A stretch of DNA of 64,000 bases from Candidatus Avedoeria danica (GTDB lineage Bacteria > Chloroflexota > Anaerolineae > Epilineales > Epilineaceae), in NCBI GenBank assembly GCA_016703025.1, contig JADJCV010000004.1, positions 1,367,501-1,431,500 on the forward strand. Direction: 5' to 3'. The notes below the pieces were generated by a model. It had not been told where the DNA came from. It did not search any database and saw nothing but the letters and a program-made list of their open reading frames with translations. Each line of letters starts with the position of its first letter. Position 1 is the first letter of the stretch. Shown one piece after another: positions 54,817 to 64,000 of the stretch. Made by a program: the position numbers and the translations under genes.

Positions 54817-55236
54817 ATGTCGAGCGAGCAGAAGGCGATGTCCGCAGCCGTCCTGGGCGACGTGTATGCGGCCGGCAACACGGACCGGATCCCGGCGTTG
54901 TTCCACGAGCGCTACGTCCAGAAGCCGTACGGCTTCTCCGGCCACGACGGCGTGCGTCGGCACGCCGCGGCATGGCGGACGGCGTTCTCCGACTTGGCGC
55001 TCGAGCTCGTCGACCAGATCGAGGAAGGAGACGGCGTCGTGAACCTCGTCTTCCTAACCGGGACGCACGACGGGCTGCTTCACGACCACGTCGCGCCGAC
55101 AGGCCGGTCCGTCGCTGTGATGGCGATCATCCTCCACCGCTTCGAGCAGGGGCGGATCGTCGAGGGCGTCGTTCTTTTCGACGAGCTCGCGCTCTACCAG
55201 CAGCTGGGCGTCGTCGGGACGCCGGTGTGGGGCTGA
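54817..55236 (+). CDS. SnoaL-like / NTF2-fold protein
   Basis: 139 residues, ATG 54817 with GGAGG six bases upstream. Sequence blocks (ALFHERYVQKPYGFSGHDGV, FSDLALELVDQIEEGDGVVN, TGTHDGLLHDHVAPTGRSV, HRFEQGRIVEGVVLFDELAL) fit the ester-cyclase/SnoaL branch of the NTF2 fold. Family members range from polyketide cyclases to isomerases and ligand-binding proteins, so no reaction is assigned. It stands alone between the SBBP gene and a small membrane protein gene. Confidence 0.78.
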   Translation: MSSEQKAMSAAVLGDVYAAGNTDRIPALFHERYVQKPYGFSGHDGVRRHAAAWRTAFSDLALELVDQIEEGDGVVNLVFLTGTHDGLLHDHVAPTGRSVAVMAIILHRFEQGRIVEGVVLFDELALYQQLGVVGTPVWG

Positions 55237-55244
55237 GGCGGGGA

Positions 55245-55276
55245 CAGGTCACCCAATTTCCAGGTCACCCAATATC
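55245..55276. repeat. Two tandem copies of a 16-bp repeat
   Basis: CAGGTCACCCAATTTC (55245-55260) is followed directly by CAGGTCACCCAATATC (55261-55276), with one base different. It starts 9 bases after the SnoaL-like stop. Confidence 0.85.
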
Positions 55277-55451
55277 AACGGCAGCCGCTGGCGAATTGGA
55301 TCACGGCGACATTGCAGCAGGACGGTTCGCGCCGATGGGCGCCATCCGGTTGCCTCGCCACCCGGTTCGCACTACGCTCCCGCCCCACGTCATACGTCGC
55401 ACGCCGTCGTGGCGCGCACGTCATCCGACACGACCTACGGAGGCAACGCAC

Positions 55452-55688
55452 ATGTGGTGGATCATCGCCGGCCCGATCGGCGGCTTTCTGGCCGGCTGGT
55501 TCCTCAAAGGCGACAAGAAGTTCGACCTCGTCGACGTCGTCATCGGCCTCCTCGGAGGCGCGCTGTTCGGTTGGATCTTCTCGTTCGTCGGCACCGGCTT
55601 GTTCGGTCAGGTGATCAGCGCGTTCCTCGGTTCCATCGTCCTCGTGTGGCTGTACGAGAAGTTCTCGGGCAAGCGGATCAACATGTAA
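55452..55688 (+). CDS. GlsB/YeaQ/YmgE-type small membrane protein
   Basis: 78 residues, ATG 55452 with GGAGG eight bases upstream. Three hydrophobic segments rich in Gly (WWIIAGPIGGFLAGWFL, VVIGLLGGALFGWIFSFVG, VISAFLGSIVLVWLY) and a basic end (EKFSGKRINM) match the transglycosylase-associated/GlsB family. These inner-membrane proteins are usually linked to general stress, without a known reaction. Confidence 0.85.
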   Translation: MWWIIAGPIGGFLAGWFLKGDKKFDLVDVVIGLLGGALFGWIFSFVGTGLFGQVISAFLGSIVLVWLYEKFSGKRINM

Positions 55689-55735
55689 AGGTCATCCGGC
55701 CGCAACACATCCCACCTCGGCCTGACGACAACCAT

Positions 55736-55827
55736 CCGCGTAGGGGCGACGCATGCGTCGCCCCTACGCGGTGGATGGATGCGCGGGGCGGCGGCGTTGT
55801 GTTGCGGTGGATGGATGCGCGGGGCGG
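55736..55827. repeat. 36-bp perfect palindrome (copy 2) followed by two 22-bp direct repeats
   Basis: Bases 55736-55771 are fully self-complementary (half-site CCGCGTAGGGGCGACGCA), identical to the core of 41302-41343. They are followed by GGTGGATGGATGCGCGGGGC plus GG at 55770-55791 and the same 22 bases again at 55806-55827. The copy at 41302 is also followed by GTGGATGG, so the element probably includes that flank. Confidence 0.92.
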
Positions 55828-55858
55828 TCGTTGACCGCAACGGGCGTCGGTACGCGAA

Positions 55859-55888
55859 ACGGGCCGGTCCTTTTGGGGACCGGCCCGT
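55859..55888. terminator. 12-bp terminator hairpin between convergent genes
   Basis: Arms ACGGGCCGGTCC (55859-55870) and GGACCGGCCCGT (55877-55888) flank TTTTGG. It lies between the small membrane protein gene and the leftward DUF11 gene that stops at 55908. On the minus strand the arm is followed by a short T-run (TTT). Confidence 0.7.
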
Positions 55889-55907
55889 GATCGTGTGACC
55901 GCTTCGC

Positions 55908-58900
55908 CTACGGCCCGCAGTTCGGCGGCGCTTCGAGCAGGAAGTGGTCGAAGAGCGGGAAGGACTGGTAGGCCTTGCTCTCGTCGCCCGGGATGTCCGG
56001 GTCGCCGAGCACGGCGCCGATCCGCTCGATCCCGACGGCGCCGAGGCCGACGAGGTTGCGGACGAAGCGACCCTGCGCATCGAAGACGTCGTGTTCCCAG
56101 AACGTGGCGCTGACGACGATGCTGCCGAGGAAGCTCGGCCGGACCCAGCCCCAGCTGTCGATGTTGATGTACTCGACCTGCTTCTCGCCCAGCTTCTCGC
56201 AGACGAAGTCGATCAGCCCGTTCTGGTCGTACAGGAAGATCGCAAAGTCCGTGAAGCCCGGCTTCGGGACGAGGTTGGCGATGCCGATCTCCGTGCTCAC
56301 GCCGCGGTTGCGCTTGGCGACCATCGGCAGGGCGAAGACCGCCGAGCCGCTCGCCACGCCGCCCTTGCCGTTGCCGAGCTGCCAGTCGTAGATCGTCTCG
56401 GTGGCGGCGTTGTAGGCCACGGCTTCACGCCGCTCGCTGCGGGCCGGATCGCTGAAGCGCTCGAGGATGACGACGCTCTGGATCCGTGGCGGATCCACGA
56501 GGTGCGCGCCCGGCGTCCACCACTCCTGGCTCTCGGCGCGGGCCGTGCCCGTCCAGTTGCCCGGCAGGCCGGCGATGACCGGCAGGAAGTACGACTGGCT
56601 GCCGCGCGGGCAGATCCAGTCCACCAGCGTCTGCTTGATCCCGCCGCCGAAGTCCAGGAAGTAGACCTTCACCTTGGCGGCCACGGTGGCGGACAGGTTC
56701 TGGACCTGGATCGCCGTGTCCCAGCCCATGTACTCGTTGTAGATGAGCGGCGCGTAGTTCACCTGGTCGCCCAGCGTGAACTCGAGGGCGTCGATGTCGG
56801 CCGGGATCCCGACGTAGCTCGTGAAGTGGTTCGGGCCCATCGTGTCGACGACGATGCCGAGCGGCTGGCTGGCGCGGATCCAGGCGCTGCCGATCCAACC
56901 GGCGCCGACGACGGTGGCCGGGTCGAAGTCCGACCGTCTCGCCGCGCGACAGCTGGATCACGTCGCCGAGGATCGGGCGCAGGCAGTTGTCCTGGTCCTT
57001 GAACCAGATCTCGAGGCTCGTGCAGAGCTCGCCCGAGTTCTGGATGTGGAGGATCGTGTTCAGCCCGGCGTTGCCGGACACGATGTAGGGCGCATAGCTC
57101 GTGAAGCCGCCGGAGACCGGATCGTACGCGCCCTCGAGATCGCTCGACACCCCCTCGTAAGCGGCGTGGTTCGTGCGGTTCGGGTCGGCCGGATCCGGGC
57201 AGCCGCGGTTCACGACGACCGCCAGCGGCTCGCCGGCGAACTTGCTGAAGTCGTAGCCGTCGTACGTGCCGCGCTTGCGGTAGGCAATGTCGAAGATGAG
57301 CCAGTTCAGGTCGCTGCCGACAACGGACTCGTAGATCCGCTCGCACACCAGGCGCCCGAAGGCCACGGGCTGACCGGGCTGCTCCTCGACGATCGCGGCC
57401 GAGAGCGAGTACACGACGGCGCTGTTCGCGCCCGGCGGGATCTGACTGTTGGCGAAGCTCCAGGCGCTGCCGGGGCGCAGCAGGCCGCTGCACTCCACCT
57501 TCAACGGCCCGGCGGCCTGCGGCGGGCAGAAGCCGGCCTCGCCCCAGACGACGAGGACCGGAATCGTGTCCCTGTCGCCGACGTTCTGGACCTGGATCCA
57601 GGTCTCGCACGTCTCGCCGCCGAGGATCGGCAGCTGGAGCCTGAAGTCCACGCCGACGCACGGCACCTCGATCCGCACGCTGTCCGAGTCCGTGACGATC
57701 GGCAGGCACGACAGGTCCGTCCGGCCCGAGTTCACCGGGTTCGCGCTGACCTCGACGACGTCGACGGCGTTGCCGCACTCGCGCGTCAGTTGCGGCACGG
57801 TGACCTGGCGCAGCACCTTCTCGCCCGGCGCGACGGGCACCTTCGGATCGATCCCGAACGTGACCGTATCCGTGAAGATGATGGTCGGCATCGTCGAGCG
57901 CGAGCGGAGCGTGTCGGTGATGAAGATGTCGTCCAGGTACGTCGTGCCGGTGTTCGTGATCTCGAAGCAGAACGTCACCGGCTGACCGGTCTCGTTGATG
58001 ACCGGCAGGTCGGCGCCCGGGCAGATCCCGTCGAACGAGACCGTCTTGTCGATGTTGATGGACGGACACGCGACGGTCGTCGACTCGACGGCGCGGTTGT
58101 TCGCGCCGTTCCGGTCGACGGTCGGGGTGCGCGGCGTCGTCGGCGGCGTGCCGTTCGGCCCCTGCGCCGGGCCGGTGTTCGCCACTGGCCAGAGGGCGTC
58201 GTTGCGCCGCGTTTCGATGCTCACGGTGTTCGCGAAGACCGAGCCGCACTTCGCGGCCTGGCGGACCATCGCCGTGAGCTGGATCGTGACGCTCTCGCCC
58301 GTGTTCAACCGGCCGAGCTGCGGCACGCCCGCGTTGTTCACACCGTTGCCGACGCGGATCGTGATCCGCCCGTCGTCCCGCACCTCGACGACCTCGCCGG
58401 CGGACACGGTGACGTCCACCTGCGCCGGGTCGACCGCCAGGGCGTCGATCGGCAACTGGTCGACGACGAACACCTCGGCTGCGTCCGACGGGCCGTTGTT
58501 GGTGGCGACGATCTGGTACGTGACCATGCCGCCCGGCGTCACCGGATCGCACGTCAGGAAGTCGCCGAAGATGTCCGTCTTCGTAATGGCCAGATCGGCC
58601 TCGGCGATGATCCGGGTCCGCTCGGTGTCGCGGTTGTTCTGCCGCCGGAAGTCGACGGTGGCGGTCGTGAGGAACGCCGTGTTGCGGGCGATCAAACCGG
58701 CCTCGCTGTTCAGCGGACCCGCGGACTGCACGTTGGCGGCGTCCAGGACGTAGCCGGCATCGACGATCGTGACGATGTCAAAGCCGTAGCCGACGCCCGG
58801 CGTCAGCGTGCCGACGCCGCCGCTGAAGATCGTCTCGTTGTGGACCTTGAGCTGCCCCAGCGTGACGATGTTCGTGACCGGGTTGTACGTGCAGACCGCC

Positions 58901-61900
58901 ACGTCGTCCGGATCGAGCGGCTCGCAGCGCAGGAAGCGCTCGCCCGTCAAGCCGGGCTGCTTGAAGTCCAGCGTGTCCGTCAGGACGACGCTCACGGCCG
59001 TCGAAGGCCCGGCGTTGCCGAACGTGATCCGGTAGCGGTGCTCCCGGCCGGCGATCGCGAGGTCGGGCTCGATGCTGCGGTCCAGCCGCGGCTCGGCCGG
59101 CACGTCGACCTTCTGGAGGAAGCCGTTGGCGTCGCCGAACGGCCCGCCGTCGCCCGGCCCGCCGATGTCGGCGACGGCGTTGACGGTCGTGTTGTTGCAG
59201 GACTGGTTGTTCGTCGCCAGCGGGTCGTTCGTCAGCGTCAGCTCCGGCGGCGGCGGCGGCAGCGGCGACGGGGCGGCCGGCGGCGAGGCCGGGGCGAAGA
59301 GCGCGTCCACGCAGTTTCGCAGGACGGCGTTGTGGGCCACGGCGCGGTCCACCAGAACGTACAGGCTGAACGTCCGGCGCTCGCCCGGCGCCATGTCGCC
59401 GACGGTGCAGTAGAGTGTCCCGCCGTTCACCTCGTCCGGCCGGCACATGACGCCGCCGTCCGTGCGCAGGAACGTCACGCCCGTCGGCAGGATGTCCCGC
59501 AGCGTGACGTTGCGCGACAGGCTCGGGCCGGCGTTCTGGACGCTGAGCTCGTAGCGCAGCACCAGACCGGCCGTGACACGGTCCGCCAGATCGGCCGTGA
59601 GGAACCGCGCGTTCGTCACGTCGTAGCCCGTGACGTTCTGCCCGGTCGCCGTCTTGCTCGTCGAGAGGTCGGCCGACGACAGCACCGCGGTCTGGACGTG
59701 GGCGTGGTTGTTCGCGACGTTGGGATCGAAGACGTCGGAGCGGACCTCGACGTCGTTTTCCAGGACCGAGCCGGGCGCCACGGTCGGGTCGACGAGGACG
59801 TCGAACGTGATCGTCGCGCCGCGCCGCTGCGCGGAGTCCACCCCCAGCAGCGTGCCGAGACCGCACGTCAGTTGGTCCGACGGGCTGCCGGGCGTACCGG
59901 TCTGGCACGCCGTGGCGGGCAGCTGCGGCAGGTTGTCCACGTTCACGCGCACCGTGTTCGGCAGGACGGTGACGCCGGCCGGCAGCCGGTCCGTCACCAG
60001 GACGTTCTCGGCATCGGACGGACCGCCGTTCTGAACACGGATCGTGTAGCGGATCCGGCGGCCGGCGGTGACCTGCGTGGCCGAGCCTGAATAGAACGGC
60101 GCCTCGGGCAGCACGGGCAGCGCGGCCTGGGTGTTCACGATCCGACCGGCCTGGCCGTTCACCTGCACCTCGCCGAGCGCCGTCTTCGTCACGGACAGGT
60201 TGGCGACGTCCGTGATCTCGTGCAGCACCTCGGCATGGTTGTTCGGCGGATCGAGTTCCTCGGACGTCGTGACGACGTCGGCGACGTTGCGGATGTCCTG
60301 CGCCTGCCGGAACCGGACGCGCATCGTCACGATCCAGCGGCCCGTGTTCGGCGGGCCGTCGGCCAGGAGGACGCCGAGCTGCGGGATGCCGAAGGCGGGC
60401 GTGAGGACCTGCGTGAGCGTGCAGTCCACTTGCAGCCGTTGGCCGATGAGGGGAATGCCGCTGGGCTCGAGGACACCGAACGGCGGCACGGGCGGCAGGG
60501 CGGGCGGCCACGGCGTGCCCGGGAGCACGTTCGTCTCCGTCGCGCCGTTGGCCAGGCTGCGGCACGTCGCCGGTCGGTCGGAGGTGATGTCGATGAGATC
60601 GAACTGTTCGGCCGACTGGAGGACGTCCTTCAGCGCGACGCCTTCGGCGAAGCTCGGTCCGTGGTTGTCGACGATGACGGTGTACGTCAGGATCTGGCCG
60701 GCGCGCACGCGGCCCTCGTTGTTGCCGAACTTCGAGATCGACAAGTCGACGACCGACAGGATGTAGTTCTTGGCAAACGCGGCGTTGTTGGCCGCGACGG
60801 GATCGCCGAGCGACGTCTCGCTCGAGACGGTGACGTTGTTCGTGATCGTCGTCCCGGCGGGGATGTTCGGCCGGACGAGGGCCCAGATGTCGAAGCTGCG
60901 CGACTGCCCGCTGGGCAGGTATCCGATCGCGCACGAGAGGATCTGCGGCACGGCCGGCGCGTTCGTGATCACGCACGGCGGCTGGAGGGTGTCGATCTCA
61001 TAGATCACCTCCGGCGGCAGCGTGTCCGTCACGACGACGTTCTGCGCGTCCGACGGGCCGTTGTTCGTCACGAGGACGGTGTACTTCACCTGGCGGCCGG
61101 CCGCGATCTTCACCGGCTCGACCGTCTTCTGGATGGAAACGTCGGCCTGCGTCTGAACCGGCACGACGATCGTCGTGCTGTTGTTCACGGCGTTGCAGTC
61201 GGGCGTCACGCTCTGGACCAGCGCCGTGTTCGACACCGAGCCGGGCGGTGTGTTGGGCCGGACGATGGTGTTGATGAAGATCCGGCGCCCGCCGACCGGC
61301 GGCTCGCCGACCGGCACGTCGAACAGCGAGCAGATCACCTGATGTGCGCCCTCACTGTAGGTGCAGAGCTCGCGGTCTCGCAGGTTCTCGATCCGCGCGC
61401 CGACGAAGATCACGCCGGCCGGCAACGTGTCGCGGACCGTGACGCTTCGGCTGTTCGACGGGCCGGCGTTCTCGATCACGAGCTCGTAGGTCAGCTCGCG
61501 GCCGGCGATGACCGGGCTCGGCGTCGCGATCTTCTGGATCGAGAGGTCGGCGACCTCGCCGACGGTCGTGATATGCGTCACGAAGTTGTCGTCGTAGAAC
61601 GGGTCGATGTTGTCCGACGAGGCGTAGGCGCTGTTCACGATCAGGTTCGTGCCCGAGCGCCCGACGTAGTCCGCGTTCACCCGCGCCACGATCGTCACCG
61701 TGCCGGACGCGCCGGCCACGAGCGAGGCGAAGACGCAGCGGGCCGGGTCGGACGGGTCGCCCGGCGTACCGGCGTGGCACCCTGCGGCCGACGCCGCCGG
61801 CCCGACGCCGGCGATCGAGACGATCTCGAGCCCGGCGGGCACGAAGTCGGAGACGACGACGTTCGGGGCGATGCTGCCGCCCGGTTCCCCGAAGGCCGGC

Positions 61901-64000
61901 GCCTGGTTCGTCACGATGATCGTCCACGTCAGCCGTTCGCCGGCGGTGACGTTGTTCGGAACGCTCGTCGTCGTGGCGCAGACCGTCGGGCTGCGCACGA
62001 TGCCGACCGACGACTTCGTGATCACGAGATCGGACGTGTCCAGCACGGAGATGCTGTCCACGGCGACGTTGTTCCCGAGCCGCGGGTCGGGCGTGCCGAT
62101 GCGTCCCGTCACGCCGTCGCGGCTGTAGACGCGCGCCTCGTTGTTGATGTCCTGCGTCTGCGTGGCGCGGGCCGTCACCTGCACGGTCCAGCGGCCGGTG
62201 CCGGAAGCCGCTGCCGACGGGCTCGAGCGGCTCGACGAGCGTGCAGCGCAGGATCTGGCCCGACAGCGGCGGCGGCGCCGGAGCGACGGTACAGGCGTCG
62301 TTCCGCGCCGGATCGAGCAGCGTGCCGACGAGCGTGAACGCGCCCGACGAGAGGAGCGTGTCGTCGATCGCCAGATCGCGGGCGTGCGAGGGCCCGAGGT
62401 TCTCGACGAGGAGGGTGTACGTGAAGATCTCGCCGGCGCGGATGCCATCGTCCGGCTTGCTGATCTTCCAGATCCGGGTGTCCGCCAGGTCGACGAGATG
62501 CGTCAGGTGGACCTCGGTGTCGTTCAGGATGTCGGTGTCGTCCTGGTCGGCCGTCACGCCGGCGCGCAGCGTCAGGACGAGCGGCTGGGCGGCGATCAGG
62601 CGCGTGTAGTAGGCGTCCGGCTCGACCTCGGTCTGGACCGTGATCGTCTTGCTCCCGCCCGGCGGGATCGAGCCGAACTGGCACGTCAGGAAGCCGACCG
62701 GCGCCTCGACGCACTGCGGGACGTTGTTGTCCGTCACGTAGTGGACGTCGACATCGAGCATGAGCGTGAGGACGACGCCGGTGGCGATGCTCGTCCCGTC
62801 GTTGCGGACCGTGATGTCGTAGAACAGCCCATTGCCGGCGACGGCCGGGCCGGGCAGGAGCGGCGGGCGCGGCGTCTCGGCGTCCGGGTCGGCGGCGTCG
62901 GGTGCGTCCGGGCCTTCGACCGCGTCGGCCGGAGCGGTGTCCCCACCCTCACCGGCGTCGTGGGCGTCGCGCGCCAGCTCGAGCGCCGCGGCGGACTCGG
63001 CCGGGTCCGGGTAGATGGCCGCCGGGCGCGAGACGATGATGATGTCGAGGTCGATGTTCGGGACGCCGAGGACGACGGCGTCGCGGTTGTTGTTAAGGTC
63101 CTGATCCCCGGTCAACGCCGTCACCGTGGCGATGTTCGTCGCGGACTCGCTGGCCGCCGAGCTGAACGTGGCGTTGATCGTCAGCGTGCGCGACGCGCCG
63201 TTGGCCAGCGCTCCGATCGTCCAGACGCCCGAGATCGGGTCGTACGTCCCGCCGGAAGCGGTGTGTGAGACGTACGTCAGGCCGACCGGGAGCCGGTCGC
63301 GCGCCGTGACGCCGACGGCGTTCAGCGGCCCGTTGTTCGTCACGACGATCGTGAACGTCACGGGCGTTCCGAAGGCGTACGGACCGGGCGTGACGGTCTT
63401 GTCGATCGAAAGGTCCGCGCCGCGAACCGAGACGTCTGCGGTGGCGGTGTCGTTGCTCAGATCGGGGTCGGGCAGGCTGGTCGCGGCGACGGTCGCGACG
63501 TTCGTCAGAACCTGGCCGCCCGTACCGCTGAGGACCTGGCCCCGCAGCAGGAGCGTGCGCATCGCGCCGTCCGGCAGGCTGCCGATGTTCCAGATGCCCG
63601 AAACGGGGTTGTACGTCGTGCCCGGCGGCGTCGTGGCGCTGACGAAGGCCATGCCGCTCGGCACGCGGTCGCGGATCTGGACGCCTGTCGCGTCGTCCTC
63701 GCCGTTGTTCGTGACGGTGATCGTGAACTCGACGGTCTGGCCCTCGTCGGCGATCGGCAGGTCGACGGACTTCGTGACCGCCAGGTCGGCGAAGACGAGG
63801 AAGATCGGCACGGACGCCGTGTTGTTGCGCGTGTCGGGGTCGCCGATCATCGGCGAGAGGTCGTCAACCGTCACGGTATTTGTAACGATCGGGTTCGCCG
63901 CCGCGACGCCCGGGTTCACGGTGGCGACGATGTCGAGCGTCGCCTCGGCGCCGATGCCGGTGTTCTCGTCGAACGCCAGCGCGCCGACGTTCCAGTCGCC
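55908..64000 (-). CDS. Giant DUF11-repeat surface protein, 5' end outside window, two apparent frameshifts
   Basis: At least 2690 residues; the frame is open at the right edge, so the start and signal peptide are missing. About 13 tandem DUF11 repeats begin with ADLxxxK (ADLAVTKSVDLP, ADLSIDKTVTPG, ADLSIQKIATPS, VDLSISKFGNNE) and hold VTNNGPSDAxxVxVxDxLPxGV. An acidic linker lies near 62870-62960. The C-terminal 550 residues carry about four copies of another beta domain with a Leu-Pro strand and WxTxIxVQN (LQLPILGGETCETWIQVQNV, YAPLIYNEYMGWDTAIQVQN). One extra base near 62211-62217 and one near 56929-56935 break the frame. DUF11 proteins form long cell-surface stalks. Confidence 0.87.

Noticed and set aside
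56821..60090. A long plus-strand frame opposite the DUF11 gene
   Set aside because: Same reason: low-complexity Arg/Val/Asp product, while the opposite strand encodes regular DUF11 repeats.

Overview
The window is GC-rich and densely coded on both strands. No rRNA or tRNA gene was recognised. Gene content and style point to an uncultured member of the Chloroflexota: large secreted proteins with Pro/Thr-rich linkers and short FLPxLxR-like segments, DUF11 and SBBP repeat proteins, a MalT-like LuxR regulator, LysM/YkuD proteins and dispersed GC-rich palindromes. This placement is inferred from gene families only.

Layout. 0.1-7.8 kb: MalT-like regulator, a 57-residue protein, an unrecognised secreted protein with a 24-G tract, CoA-pyrophosphatase, thpR and pfkA. 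7.9-13.5 kb: a subtilase-fold protein that has lost its whole catalytic triad, an acyl-CoA dehydrogenase, a tyrosine-recombinase-fold protein without recognisable catalytic residues, and an LPTTG-type surface protein. 13.6-16.3 kb: a minus-strand operon of rfbD, a B3/B4-domain protein and a family 2 glycosyltransferase. 16.5-25.8 kb: a large secreted protein with a decayed zincin-like region, an ExeM/NucH-type secreted nuclease with a lamin-tail domain, an Aas-like acyl-acid ligase and mutS2. 26-38.6 kb: a cell-envelope block with a small HTH protein, a LysM protein, a LysM-YkuD transpeptidase, a beta-helix protein, a VWA protein, a BNR-repeat lipoprotein and a membrane patatin. 38.7-44.3 kb: a two-domain ALDH16-type dehydrogenase next to deoC, divergent from a 1-Cys peroxiredoxin, then a CPXCG protein and an exported protein made only of EF-Tu domains II and III. 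44.6-52.3 kb: a type I restriction-modification operon (hsdM-hsdS-rhuM-hsdR), a decayed LVIVD propeller, a VapC-like PIN toxin and a DUF6194-like protein. 52.5-64 kb: an SBBP propeller protein, a SnoaL-like protein, a GlsB/YeaQ-type membrane protein and a giant DUF11-repeat surface protein that runs off the right edge.

How the genes may work together. Most of the window builds or decorates the cell surface. Several proteins keep an enzyme fold but not its active site (subtilase, putative zincin, recombinase, second ALDH domain). DeoC releases acetaldehyde, and the neighbouring ALDH16 could oxidise it. The restriction operon, PIN toxin and RhuM form a small accessory/defence island.

Quality warning. 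Seven apparent single-step frameshifts fall in short homopolymer or CG runs: the glycosyltransferase, rhuM, hsdM, the LVIVD remnant, the SBBP gene and the DUF11 gene (twice). Together with the 24-G tract they may be assembly errors, slippage mutations or real decay; the sequence alone cannot decide. The strongest novelty candidates are the exported EF-Tu domain II-III protein, the catalytically dead subtilase, the palindromic element inserted in frame in ALDH16, and the FLPxLxR-like segment shared by the surface proteins.
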